This document shows positions 26,004-34,604 of a stretch of DNA of 45,802 nucleotides, piece by piece. The DNA is taken from NCBI GenBank assembly GCA_937136055.1, contig CAKZOD010000016.1:1-45802 (forward strand), in the 5' to 3' direction. The notes beneath the pieces are model-generated. The model worked only from the letters and a program-made list of their open reading frames with translations. It was not told where the DNA came from and searched no databases. Source of the DNA: an uncultured Oceanospirillaceae bacterium (GTDB lineage: Bacteria > Pseudomonadota > Gammaproteobacteria > Pseudomonadales > Balneatricaceae). Numbering within the stretch: position 1 is the stretch's first letter; every line of letters begins with the position of its first letter. A program made the translations under genes and the position numbers.

Positions 26004-26030
26004 AAAGACCTTAAGAGAGTTAAGGTCTTT
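26004..26030. terminator. Hairpin between mltA and the binding-protein gene
   Basis: AAAGACCTTAA and TTAAGGTCTTT form an 11-bp perfect stem with loop GAGAG. Only three T follow on either strand. It may stop mltA transcription or act as a processing element before the downstream same-strand gene. Confidence 0.55.
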
Positions 26031-26066
26031 GAAATATATAAGGGAATTTAAAAAATTACAATGTCA

Positions 26067-27269
26067 TTATTTTGGCATCAAGATGAAAATCTTACCTTCC
26101 TGCTTCATTTCTCCGGCTAATTGCTTAGCGCGCTCTCCACGACCAAAGAAAACGTCCGCACGAATAGGGCCGTTAATAGCGCCGCCAGTGTCTTGGGCAA
26201 ACACTAATCTCTGGTAGGTTTGATCAGAGTTAGGGAGCGTGGTATTGAGCCATAAAGGGCTGCCCAATGGTACAATACGTCGATCGACAGCAACAGAGCG
26301 CTCTGGTGTGAGCGGCACGTTTAAAGAGCCCCTTGGACCTAGCTCGACATCACTGCGAAGTGAAAAGAAGATATAACTTGGGTTTTTGTTTTTCAATGCG
26401 CCAGCTTGTTGAGGATTTTCAGTTAGCCACGCTTTAATAGTTTGCAGTGAAATGTCTTCTTTTTCAATGGCTCCCATATTGATGAGATCTCTGCCAATCG
26501 CACGATAAGGGTGACCATTTTGATCGGCATAGGCGACGCCAATAATGCTGCCATCTTCAAGCTCTACCAGCCCAGATCCTTGAATATGTAGAAAAAAGGC
26601 ATCGTCGCTACTGTCCACCCAGAGTAACTCATTTCCTTTTAAAGGCTGTTTGTTTGAATCGATTTGCGCTCTAGAGTAATAAGCACGGATCTTACCATTG
26701 ACCATGCGACCACGGGCTTTGTTATCTTTCACTTTCAATAAATTGTGTGCAGCGTCAACACGCATTAAATCTTTTGGTTTTTGGTAGATAGGATAGTTAT
26801 AACGCTTACTTTTGGTGTAGCTTCCTTTAAGAAGAGGTTCGTAATAACCGGTAATCAATCCCGTGTTTTGATGGTTGTTACCGATAATTTTATGGGGTTG
26901 AAAATAGCGTTTGTAAAACTGATTAACTCGCTTCTCGTTACTGATATCAAGGGTGCTTGCGCGCTGGCAGATTTTGTTCCACTTGGTCGATTTTTTCTCT
27001 AGTTTAGGGCATTGTGCAAGAAGTGGAGGAATACTTTGGCTGAGTTGGTCATTATTCCAGCCTTCAAGGGCATCCCAGCTAACTGCTGTTGATATGCCTG
27101 GTTTATTTGCACAGCCTGCCAATGCAGCTATCGCCAATACCGCCAGTGAGTTTTTAGAAAACAACAAGCGAAGAGGCTGTTGCTTGGAGAGTGTTTTTAA
27201 TGCAGATTTCAAGGGGTGCAAAGAAGTGTTAAGTGAAAAATGTGTGCGTTGAATCATAGCTAAGTCCAT
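26067..27269 (-). CDS. mltA: Membrane-bound lytic murein transglycosylase A (MltA)
   Basis: Outer-membrane lipoprotein that cleaves peptidoglycan glycan strands to anhydro-muropeptides. After a long N-terminus the lipobox LAALAGC ends near residue 53. The MltA domain follows (VTGYYEPLLKGS appears here as ITGYYEPLLKGS, then FFLHIQGSG), with the 3D domain carrying catalytic aspartates (FAQDTGGAINGPIRADVFFG) near the C-terminus. The 400-residue length is somewhat above E. coli MltA (365) because of the N-terminal extension; a second ATG at 27257 could be the true start. Confidence 0.93.
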   Translation of the reverse strand: MDLAMIQRTHFSLNTSLHPLKSALKTLSKQQPLRLLFSKNSLAVLAIAALAGCANKPGISTAVSWDALEGWNNDQLSQSIPPLLAQCPKLEKKSTKWNKICQRASTLDISNEKRVNQFYKRYFQPHKIIGNNHQNTGLITGYYEPLLKGSYTKSKRYNYPIYQKPKDLMRVDAAHNLLKVKDNKARGRMVNGKIRAYYSRAQIDSNKQPLKGNELLWVDSSDDAFFLHIQGSGLVELEDGSIIGVAYADQNGHPYRAIGRDLINMGAIEKEDISLQTIKAWLTENPQQAGALKNKNPSYIFFSLRSDVELGPRGSLNVPLTPERSVAVDRRIVPLGSPLWLNTTLPNSDQTYQRLVFAQDTGGAINGPIRADVFFGRGERAKQLAGEMKQEGKIFILMPK

Positions 27270-27390
27270 AGAGAAAAATCCAGTCGCTCAGTATAGCAGC
27301 GTAATGAAATTGAACCATTAAAACCTTCATGTATAACTTTAATGGAACGGTTTTAGCTAAAAAAGAAGTATTTAGAAATTGCAAGGAGTG

Positions 27391-27431
27391 CAAAAAATAC
27401 CGCTGCTTTAATGGAGAGCTTACAGCAGCGG
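27391..27431 (-). terminator. Terminator of the TetR/RND operon
   Basis: On the minus strand CCGCTGCT and AGCAGCGG pair over 8 bp around a 16-nt loop, followed by TATTTTTT. It lies about 55 bases after the stop of the barrel-protein gene, which marks that gene as the last of the operon. Confidence 0.75.
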
Positions 27432-27486
27432 CACTAAAACTTGAAAACTCTGAATATTACGTGTGATATCCAGTAAATTTAGAGCA

Positions 27487-28686
27487 TTAAAAATAGCGGT
27501 TTAAAGTAATTTTAACAAAGTCGTCTTGATCAAAATTAGAGAGAGGATCTTGTTGCTTGCCCACAGAGAAAGCTCTAGCTTCAACAGACAGTTTCCAATC
27601 TTCGCCTAAGCGTCTTTCCGCTTCAACGGATACACTATTAGAATTGTAATCAAGATCATGGATTACACCTGCTAGTAATGATGAGCTTTGCGTGTCGTTA
27701 AATTCTAAGCGTGCACCAATGCCAACATCGTTTTGCATGATCGCGTTAGCGCGCTTTCCACGCTGATCTTTACCATATTCAAGTAACACACCAAGATCTG
27801 TTTGCGTTTCTCCAATACCATAAAAGGTATATTCAACACCAAGCTGTGATGCCCAATAATCTTCAACAGGGTTGTCTTGATAAATAACTTCGCCTTTGAA
27901 GAGCCAGCTATCAATCGTTGCTTGTAAATCCACACCTGCTTGCTCAATTTGCTGGTAGTGTGCTTTGAGTACTTGTTGACCGTTCTTATTGATCGCGGTG
28001 TACTGTGGGCTTCTGTCAGTACCTTTGTACCAGTGAGCGCCTATATCAAAAACATCAACAGAGTGGCTCCAACGCAAAGCCAGATCCACATGCTTATCAT
28101 CGCGACTAGATTGATAGCTAGTCTCGTCGCTGTCTACCACTAGGCCTGCACGCAGGCGGCCGTTTTGGCCGACATACGTTTGCTCGCGAAAGCCTGGCAG
28201 AACATAAAAATCAACAATGCCCCAGCCTTTAACTAAGGAAAGATTGACCATTGGCTGGCCGAGTTTATTCTCATTATCGAGGCCTTCAACAATGTCTTTT
28301 TGGTTGATGACATCGACTAAGTTTTGAAACTCAGTAACTCCCCAAAAGACTTTACGTAAACCCGTACGTAGCTCCCAATCTTCACCTAAGTGTACCCAGC
28401 TGAGTTCACGAATATCGCCATGGCTACGTTTGCCATCGCGTTGGTCTTTACGCAAAAAAGGTTGGAAGGTGAGGTTGTCTTGCCCATTGTTCCATGACCA
28501 ATAAAATTCAGGTTGAACTGAAAAAGAAATATTTGAACGGTAGTCCTGATCAGCGAACTGACCTTTATCGGTATATAAGGTGATCTCGCTTCCCACTTTG
28601 CCGGAAACTTCGAATTCTAACGCTTGGCTAATGGCAGGCTGCAAAAGCAGCCCGCTACCAATCGCTATCCATGCGATCTTGTTCAT
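27487..28686 (-). CDS. Outer-membrane beta-barrel protein of the RND/LolA-like operon
   Basis: A 399-residue protein with a signal peptide (to about residue 22, ISQALEFEVSG). Long alternating strands rich in aromatic residues fill the rest (for example ELRTGLRKVFWGVTEF, GWGIVDFYVLPGF, LALRWSHSVDVFDIGAHWYKG), and the last strand ends in VKITLNRYF. This is typical of a 16- to 18-strand barrel, comparable to DUF1302-type proteins that accompany LolA-like and MMPL genes. It starts one base after the LolA-like gene stops, so it is co-translated and is the likely outer-membrane exit or insertion partner. Transported molecule unknown. Confidence 0.75.
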   Translation of the reverse strand: MNKIAWIAIGSGLLLQPAISQALEFEVSGKVGSEITLYTDKGQFADQDYRSNISFSVQPEFYWSWNNGQDNLTFQPFLRKDQRDGKRSHGDIRELSWVHLGEDWELRTGLRKVFWGVTEFQNLVDVINQKDIVEGLDNENKLGQPMVNLSLVKGWGIVDFYVLPGFREQTYVGQNGRLRAGLVVDSDETSYQSSRDDKHVDLALRWSHSVDVFDIGAHWYKGTDRSPQYTAINKNGQQVLKAHYQQIEQAGVDLQATIDSWLFKGEVIYQDNPVEDYWASQLGVEYTFYGIGETQTDLGVLLEYGKDQRGKRANAIMQNDVGIGARLEFNDTQSSSLLAGVIHDLDYNSNSVSVEAERRLGEDWKLSVEARAFSVGKQQDPLSNFDQDDFVKITLNRYF

Positions 28687-28687
28687 T

Positions 28688-29485
28688 TTAGCGTGCTCTT
28701 TTTAGGGTGTTTTTATTGAAGTCAGAAGCGGATAGGCCATTGCCAAACTTGTAGCTACTCCACTTAAGGTCGGTGCTTTTGCCTGATTGATGATTAATCA
28801 TCTTCATCAAGTCAGCACGCCAAAACTTGCCTTTATACTGCTTGAAATCATGGCTAGTAAGGGTTTTAAGCAAGCTGTTTTTACGATCGTAGAATTCTGT
28901 CTTGATCATGCGGTATTCTGCTTTATCGATCCAAACAATACGTCTTTTGTAACCGGAGTTTTTATCCGTTGGATATTGCTCAACCACAAAGCAGTTTCCA
29001 AGTTCACATGCTTCTTCTTTTAAAAACTTATAGGTGTATTTTTCAATTTCAAAAGACGCTAAATCTTCAAAAGAGAACTCGGAGCCCATAAAAGGACCTG
29101 ATTTGTTACGTGATGCAATACGCTTTACACGTTTCAGTGCTGGTAAGTACAGCCATTGATCATCAGCGCCTTTAGTGTGAGAAAAGCTTAGAAATGCAGT
29201 CCCTTTTACATCTCTTGGCTTATCAAAAATGCTCAAACTTTTATCACCATCATTAGCGACTTCTAAGGTCTTCATGCGAATGTTACGTACACTTTCTTGA
29301 CCTTGCTTGTTACGCAGCACCATGTTCATAGAAGCGAGCATATCTACCCAGCCATCATCACGCACTTTACTTTCTTGTGAGATAGCGAAGCCTTTTTCTT
29401 CTGCCGTTTGAGCAAACGCAGTGTGAGAAGTAGCAGCTAACAAGCTGCCAGCTAAGATAGAAGTTGTCAGTAGTTTGATGTTCAT
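28688..29485 (-). CDS. LolA-like outer-membrane lipoprotein-sorting family protein
   Basis: A 265-residue periplasmic protein with signal peptide (SLLAATSHTAFAQ), then the family segments RNIRMKTLEV, DVKGTAFLSF, WLYLPALKRVKRI and FMGSEFSFEDL, typical of the LolA-like PF17131 group. Such proteins have a hydrophobic cavity and are often encoded with MMPL/RND exporters, for which they are thought to ferry lipids across the periplasm. Here the start codon overlaps the exporter stop (ATGA), and the barrel gene follows directly. A cargo-carrier role is inferred. Confidence 0.87.
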   Translation of the reverse strand: MNIKLLTTSILAGSLLAATSHTAFAQTAEEKGFAISQESKVRDDGWVDMLASMNMVLRNKQGQESVRNIRMKTLEVANDGDKSLSIFDKPRDVKGTAFLSFSHTKGADDQWLYLPALKRVKRIASRNKSGPFMGSEFSFEDLASFEIEKYTYKFLKEEACELGNCFVVEQYPTDKNSGYKRRIVWIDKAEYRMIKTEFYDRKNSLLKTLTSHDFKQYKGKFWRADLMKMINHQSGKSTDLKWSSYKFGNGLSASDFNKNTLKRAR

Positions 29486-31842
29486 TTTGAATTTCCTTTG
29501 GCTAAATTCAGGTTCAAATCGGATTCGTTTGTTTGGCTATCTGTTTGTTGATCCTTTTTACCATCTAGCATCATCAGTAATGGTGGTAGGAACAAAAAGT
29601 CGACAATTAAAGCGACAGCAATAGTTACGGCGGTTAATAAGCCCATGTCGCCATTGAGTTTGAAAGTGGACTGGGCAAGTACCATGAAACCTGCAACTAA
29701 CACTAAGGTGGTGATCCAAAGGGCACGACCTACGCTGCTAAATGCGTATCTCACGGCGTCTTGGCTGTTTTTGCCATATTTATCTTTAGCGTGCTTGTAT
29801 TTCGATAAGAAGTGAACGGTATCATCTACCACGATACCTAAGGTCATGCCTGTCACAACAGAGAGTGCTAAGCCGACTTGACCATCCATGAAGTACCACA
29901 ATCCAAAGCCAACAGAGGCGGGGATCAGGTTAGGCAATAAACTGATGATGCCGTATCTTACAGAGCGTAAAGCGATAGCCAAAAGCAGTGATATAAGAAT
30001 CAAAGCGATTGTTGTACCAACTAGCATACTCTCAATGTTTCGCTGACCAATGTGCGCGAACATTAACGTTGGGCTGGCAATTGAAATTTTGTAATCCGGC
30101 GCGTTTTTAGCAAACCAGTCATACATTTGGGTTTCAATGTCAATTTGCTCAGAAGATGTCAGGTTTTTGAAAGTGCCGATCACTCGGGTAGACGATTTAT
30201 CAACATTTAGCTGATTGTTTAAGTCTAATCCGTAAGGTAGTGACATTTCATAAAGCAACAAATATTGTGCAGATAAATCGCGCTCTTGGGGCAAACGGTA
30301 GTAGCTCTGATCATCACCGTGCATATTTTTGTTTAAGCGTTTTAATACATCTGATAGCGTGCTGACATGGTCTGTTATCGGCATCGCTCTAACCCAGTCA
30401 CTAAAATCGCCAACGGCTTTTAAGAACTTAGGGTCGTTAATGCCGCTAGATACTTGGCTATCAATAGACACTTCAATTAACGATAAGCCAGATAGATTAG
30501 CTTCCATATAATCTGTGGCTGAACGAAAGGGTACAGAAGTATCAAAGTATTCTACAAAGTTATCATCGAGTTTGTTTTGCGGTAAAAAGCTTGCAATAAC
30601 AACAATAATGACAGCTGTAACAGGCAGTAGTAGTTTACGCTTTTCAACAACGAACTCGCCCAGTTTTTCCATGAAACCGTTATGTGTGTCAGTATCAGAA
30701 ACGACTTTGAATTTTTTAGTTGGCAAAATCATCAGCAGTGCTGGGAAAACTGTGATAGCAAACAAGAAAGCGAGCATCACACCAATCGCTACCATGTTGC
30801 CGAGATCACGAAACGGTGGTGAGTCTGAGAAATTCATGCTCATAAAACCAATGGCAGTCGTCAGACTGGTGAGTAAGATTGGCTTAAAGTTGATACGTAA
30901 GCTTTCTTGCAGTGCGACTTTCTTTTCTTTGCCTTGGCGCATCTCATAATAATAGCTAGTTAGAATATGGACACAGTCCGCTACTGCTAGCGTTAAAATC
31001 ATCGTTGGTGCGCTAACCGAAGGGCCAGTTAGGAAAAAGCCCATCCAACCGGCGCTACCCATAGTGCCAGCAATACTAAATATAATCACAGCAAGTGTGG
31101 CTAAAGTACCGCTAAAGCTTCTTAACAATAGCACCATTGTTAACAGTACTATCAGGAACATCCCCGGTACAAGCGTTGAGCTATCTGCTAGTGATGTCTC
31201 AGAGAAGGTAGTGTTCATCATTACCATTCCTGTCAATTGCACATCAAATGACGGGTTGGCTTTTTCAAAGGTTTCTTTTATATCGCGTACTTTTTCCGCA
31301 ACTTCTGGAATTTCAGCAATAGGGTCAATGCCTGGTAATTGCAATGTCACATTAACGACGGTTACATGGCCTGACTTAGAAATAACTTTGTTCAGTAATA
31401 TGGGGTCGTTAGTTGCCACATTTTTAATACGTGGCATGTCAGCGTCAGTCAATTCTGCTGCATCTAACACAAGGTCTTCAACAATTAAGTCGTCTTCTTC
31501 AGCCACTGTGTGTTGGAAGTTGGTGACAGAGTCAACACGTGTTGAGTAAGGTATCTGCCAAGACTCAGTTGTCAGTGTTTGTATTGCAGCCAGATTGCTG
31601 GGTGTGAACACATCACCGTTTTTAGGCGTTAATATAAAAACAGCGTTATCACTTTTGGAGTAAATATCTTGCATGGCTTCAAAAGCGGTTAACTGGGGAT
31701 TTTCGTCACTAAAGAAGACTTTGTAATCTCCTTTAAAGACGAGGTTCTTTGCACCCGATGCGACACCGAATACTAATACTACTGTCATCAGTAGCACTAG
31801 CCATGGCCGATTGAGTGCAAAGTGATAAATGCGTTCTCTCAT
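29482..31842 (-). CDS. RND superfamily MMPL-type exporter
   Basis: A 786-residue inner-membrane protein with about 12 helices in the RND pattern: one N-terminal helix, a large periplasmic loop (about 35-225), five helices, a second loop (about 425-610) and five more helices. Proton-relay-type acidic residues lie in the central helices (LAVADCVHILTSYYYE in the first half, GIVVDDTVHFLSKYKH in the second). It is shorter than HAE-type drug pumps and resembles MMPL/HpnN-like lipid exporters. Its neighbours suggest export of a lipid to the outer membrane through the LolA-like protein. Translationally coupled to that gene. Confidence 0.88.
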   Translation of the reverse strand: MRERIYHFALNRPWLVLLMTVVLVFGVASGAKNLVFKGDYKVFFSDENPQLTAFEAMQDIYSKSDNAVFILTPKNGDVFTPSNLAAIQTLTTESWQIPYSTRVDSVTNFQHTVAEEDDLIVEDLVLDAAELTDADMPRIKNVATNDPILLNKVISKSGHVTVVNVTLQLPGIDPIAEIPEVAEKVRDIKETFEKANPSFDVQLTGMVMMNTTFSETSLADSSTLVPGMFLIVLLTMVLLLRSFSGTLATLAVIIFSIAGTMGSAGWMGFFLTGPSVSAPTMILTLAVADCVHILTSYYYEMRQGKEKKVALQESLRINFKPILLTSLTTAIGFMSMNFSDSPPFRDLGNMVAIGVMLAFLFAITVFPALLMILPTKKFKVVSDTDTHNGFMEKLGEFVVEKRKLLLPVTAVIIVVIASFLPQNKLDDNFVEYFDTSVPFRSATDYMEANLSGLSLIEVSIDSQVSSGINDPKFLKAVGDFSDWVRAMPITDHVSTLSDVLKRLNKNMHGDDQSYYRLPQERDLSAQYLLLYEMSLPYGLDLNNQLNVDKSSTRVIGTFKNLTSSEQIDIETQMYDWFAKNAPDYKISIASPTLMFAHIGQRNIESMLVGTTIALILISLLLAIALRSVRYGIISLLPNLIPASVGFGLWYFMDGQVGLALSVVTGMTLGIVVDDTVHFLSKYKHAKDKYGKNSQDAVRYAFSSVGRALWITTLVLVAGFMVLAQSTFKLNGDMGLLTAVTIAVALIVDFLFLPPLLMMLDGKKDQQTDSQTNESDLNLNLAKGNSK

Positions 31843-31866
31843 GGTAACTCCAAGGTTTATAATTGT

Positions 31867-32622
31867 TTAATTGGTAGTATGTTGTGCTTGAAGGCGCTCA
31901 ATTTGAGCAACCTCATCAGCAAAAATTTCTTTTTTTATGCGTTCGATAGTGGCTTGCCAATCGAAATCTTTTGCAAGAGGTTTCCACTGCATGCCGTCAT
32001 GAATTAAGTTGATGCTGTTGACAAGTTCGCGCTCGACATTAAGGCTTGAGCGAACCGTGCAATCGTTAAAATCACCCATGAGTAAGGCTTGGGTTCCAAA
32101 ATCAACACTCCAGCAAGAAAAAGCCAGCTGCTCGATACCCATATGTGAAGGAGGGCTGCATTCTCCAGCATCAACGGCCGCTTTGTAATGGGCAAAAATA
32201 GGAGCAACTAGGGACGTTTCAGTTTGCTGCTGGTTCTGCTGACGCTCGCCTGAGCCTTTCATTGTGCAGCCCGCCGTTTTTACCGTAAGGCTGATTTGAA
32301 AGTCTTGAGGGTTAGCTTGCGTGTGCAGCATAGAGCCTATGTGAACCGCTAGCGCTTTCTCGCGACTGTTTCCATCAAAAGAAAGTGCTCTAATAAAAAC
32401 GTTTGCAACACTGCGCATGTGATCAGTACTGATCGCTAAAATAATGTCTTCTTTGTTTTTGAAATGGTTGTAAACGGTACCTTTAGAGTAAGGTAACTGC
32501 TTTACCAGTTTGTCGATGGTTAAATTCGCTTCACCTTGAGTGCGAATGATAGCTTTTGCGCATTCAAGCATTTCGCGTTCTCTGGCGTCTTTTTCTTCTT
32601 GGCTAAAAATTTTGGGACTCAT
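31867..32622 (-). CDS. TetR family transcriptional regulator of the RND operon
   Basis: A 251-residue TetR protein, longer than the usual 190-220. The DNA-binding domain is clear: residues 15-60 contain LTIDKLVKQLPYSKGTVYNHFKNKEDI. The ligand domain (about 75-230) is not recognised. The first gene of a four-gene operon, it has two near-identical palindromes 28 and 88 bp upstream of its start codon, so it very likely represses itself and the exporter genes. The inducer is probably the exported molecule. A C-terminal extension (about 215-251) is charged and may be helical. Confidence 0.88.
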   Translation of the reverse strand: MSPKIFSQEEKDAREREMLECAKAIIRTQGEANLTIDKLVKQLPYSKGTVYNHFKNKEDIILAISTDHMRSVANVFIRALSFDGNSREKALAVHIGSMLHTQANPQDFQISLTVKTAGCTMKGSGERQQNQQQTETSLVAPIFAHYKAAVDAGECSPPSHMGIEQLAFSCWSVDFGTQALLMGDFNDCTVRSSLNVERELVNSINLIHDGMQWKPLAKDFDWQATIERIKKEIFADEVAQIERLQAQHTTN

Positions 32623-32650
32623 GGTTGATCAACACCTAGTCTGTTTATTT

Positions 32651-32663
32651 TGACGATTCGTCA
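32651..32663. promoter_or_regulatory. Predicted TetR operator 1
   Basis: TGACGATTCGTCA is a 13-bp palindrome with a single central base; flanking bases extend it to 17 bp (TTTGACGATTCGTCAAA, 32649-32665). It lies 28 bp upstream of the tetR start codon and is preceded by the same TTATTT flank as operator 2. Confidence 0.75.
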
Positions 32664-32710
32664 AAGATAGTGTTGAAAAGAGAGGATGTAAAGTGAAAAG
32701 TTATTTATTT

Positions 32711-32723
32711 TGACGAATCGTCA
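32711..32723. promoter_or_regulatory. Predicted TetR operator 2
   Basis: TGACGAATCGTCA differs from operator 1 only at the central base and shares its 5' flank TTATTT. The two sites are exactly 60 bp apart, start to start, almost six helical turns, so two dimers would sit on nearly the same face of the DNA. Confidence 0.75.
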
Positions 32724-33024
32724 CTTTTTATTGAAATATAAGAATATTTTAATTATCTAACGTTTTAATGACAAATAACCAAAATGTAAGAGTGTATAAT
32801 CTTTCTGTATCAAATATTTATAATGTTTGTTTTATGTATAGTGTGTGACAATTTAAAAGAAATTGGGTTTGTTGGATAAGTCAGGTAATGGGCAGATCAA
32901 GTAGTGTGGAAAAAATTATAAGCTAGTGAATGTTATAGATTAATAAAAAAATTGGATCGCTATTTTAAATAGGGTTGGCACAATGTATGAATATAAATAT
33001 TAATGATACAGAGGATTAGCAGTC
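32724..33024. other. AT-rich divergent intergenic region before the dehydrogenase gene
   Basis: About 300 very AT-rich bases between operator 2 and the 3-hydroxybutyrate dehydrogenase gene. It shows no gene that I can support. It must carry the dehydrogenase promoter. A GAGG ribosome site lies before the start at 33025. No further copy of the TGACGA-N-TCGTCA site was seen. Confidence 0.45.
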
Positions 33025-33852
33025 ATGGAAAAGTCTCAAATGAGCAGTAATAATAATGCATCTTTGTCTAAAACACTGGAAGGTAAAGTAGCTGTTATTA
33101 CCGGCTCTACAAGTGGTATTGGGCTTGGGATTGCACAAGGTTTTGCACGCGCAGGGATTAATGTCATGATTAATGGATTTGCTGATCAGTCGGTGATTGA
33201 TGAAATACTGCTAGATCTTCGAAGCTGCGGTGTAAAAGCGCAATACCATGGTGCAGATATGTCAAAGCCCGCGCAAATTCGTGATTTGATCGCGCAGACA
33301 GTGAAAGAATTTGGTGCACTAGATATCTTAGTTAACAATGCAGGTATTCAAAAAGTATCACCCATCGATGAATTTCCAGATGATGCTTGGCAGGCTATTG
33401 TAGATATAAACCTTTCTTCATCTTTTCATACTACAAAAGCCGCTTTGCCGATTATGCGTGAAGCAGGTTGGGGCAGGGTTATCAACGTTGCTTCTGCGCA
33501 TGGGTTAGTCGCATCTCCTTTTAAATCAGCTTATGTTGCCGCTAAGCATGGAGTAATGGGATTGACTAAGACAACAGCGTTGGAGTGCGCTGAACAGAAT
33601 ATTACCTGTAATGCTATTTGCCCAGGTTATGTAATGACCCCCTTAGTTGAAAAACAAGTAACTGATACAGCACAGGCCAGAGGTATATCTGAAGAGCAGG
33701 TGAAAACTGATGTTATGCTTAAAGCGCAGTGGACGAAGAAGTTTGTTGAAGTTGAAGAGCTAGCTGAAACAGCGCTGTTTTTATGCTCAAATGGCGCGCA
33801 AAATATTACCGGTACGAATATAAACGTTGACGGTGGCTGGACGGCGGCATAA
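33025..33852 (+). CDS. bdhA: 3-hydroxybutyrate dehydrogenase (SDR family)
   Basis: NAD-dependent short-chain dehydrogenase interconverting 3-hydroxybutyrate and acetoacetate, used in ketone-body or polyhydroxybutyrate turnover. The 275-residue product has the dinucleotide loop TGSTSGIGLGIAQGFARAG, the NNAG motif (NNAGIQKVSPIDEFP), the catalytic Ser region INVASAHGLV and the Tyr-Lys pair in SAYVAAKHG, plus the PGYVMTPLVEKQ loop characteristic of BDH. The first five residues may not be used, since a second ATG follows at codon 6. The gene is divergent from the TetR operon and is followed after 35 bases by ung. Confidence 0.87.
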   Translation: MEKSQMSSNNNASLSKTLEGKVAVITGSTSGIGLGIAQGFARAGINVMINGFADQSVIDEILLDLRSCGVKAQYHGADMSKPAQIRDLIAQTVKEFGALDILVNNAGIQKVSPIDEFPDDAWQAIVDINLSSSFHTTKAALPIMREAGWGRVINVASAHGLVASPFKSAYVAAKHGVMGLTKTTALECAEQNITCNAICPGYVMTPLVEKQVTDTAQARGISEEQVKTDVMLKAQWTKKFVEVEELAETALFLCSNGAQNITGTNINVDGGWTAA

Positions 33853-33887
33853 CCTTCAAAGCCTCATAGTCAAAGGCTAACAAAGTA

Positions 33888-34583
33888 ATGCAATTCCCCC
33901 AAAAGTGGCAAACCTTTATTGAAGCGCAGCGCCAACTTCAATATTTTAAAGATATTGAAGAGAGTATCGCTGAACAGCGTGCTTCAGGCACACAGATATA
34001 TCCTAAAGATAGCGATATATTCAATGCATTTTCTTATCTTGATGTTGATGAAATAAGGGTTGTGATACTAGGGCAAGATCCATATCACGGCCCTGATCAA
34101 GCACAAGGGTTAGCTTTTTCGGTCAGCGAAGATCAAAAAGTGCCACCGTCATTGGTGAATATCTATAAAGAGTTAGCCCAAGATATAGAGGGCTTTGTAG
34201 TGCCTGCCCATGGAGATTTACGATCTTGGGCAGAACAAGGAGTGTTGTTGCTAAATACGGTATTGACCGTGCAAAAAGGGAAGGCTCATTCCCATGCTAA
34301 ATTAGGCTGGGAGCAGTTTAGTGATGCTGTTATTGCCAAAATAAATGATGAGAATCCGCATTGCGTTTTTCTTTTATGGGGGGCTCATGCCCAGCAAAAA
34401 GGACGCAATATCGATATTGAAAAACATCATGTGTTGAATGCAGTACACCCATCACCATTGTCTGCATATCGCGGTTTTCTCGGGTGTCAGCACTTTTCGT
34501 TAGCAAATCAATGGTTGGCTGCAAAAAAAATAGCCCCGATTGACTGGAAAATTAAAAATGTGGGCACGCTGGATTTATTTTAG
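33888..34583 (+). CDS. ung: Uracil-DNA glycosylase (family 1)
   Basis: Removes uracil from DNA as the first step of base excision repair. The 231-residue protein has the water-activating motif GQDPYHG (residues 62-68, catalytic Asp64) and the leucine-loop motif HPSPLSAYRGFLGC (from about residue 187), with the uracil-specificity segment LLLNTVLTV between. Length matches E. coli Ung (229). Probably co-transcribed with the dehydrogenase gene upstream and the racemase-like gene 21 bases downstream. Confidence 0.96.
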   Translation: MQFPQKWQTFIEAQRQLQYFKDIEESIAEQRASGTQIYPKDSDIFNAFSYLDVDEIRVVILGQDPYHGPDQAQGLAFSVSEDQKVPPSLVNIYKELAQDIEGFVVPAHGDLRSWAEQGVLLLNTVLTVQKGKAHSHAKLGWEQFSDAVIAKINDENPHCVFLLWGAHAQQKGRNIDIEKHHVLNAVHPSPLSAYRGFLGCQHFSLANQWLAAKKIAPIDWKIKNVGTLDLF

Positions 34584-34604
34584 CGGGATTTATAGGGGAA
34601 GATT

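Noticed and set aside
30515..31549. Two long plus-strand open frames opposite the RND exporter gene
   Set aside because: They lie fully antisense to a clear RND gene, are rich in Ser/Thr/Ile/Val as expected from the reverse of membrane codons, and show no ribosome site or family.
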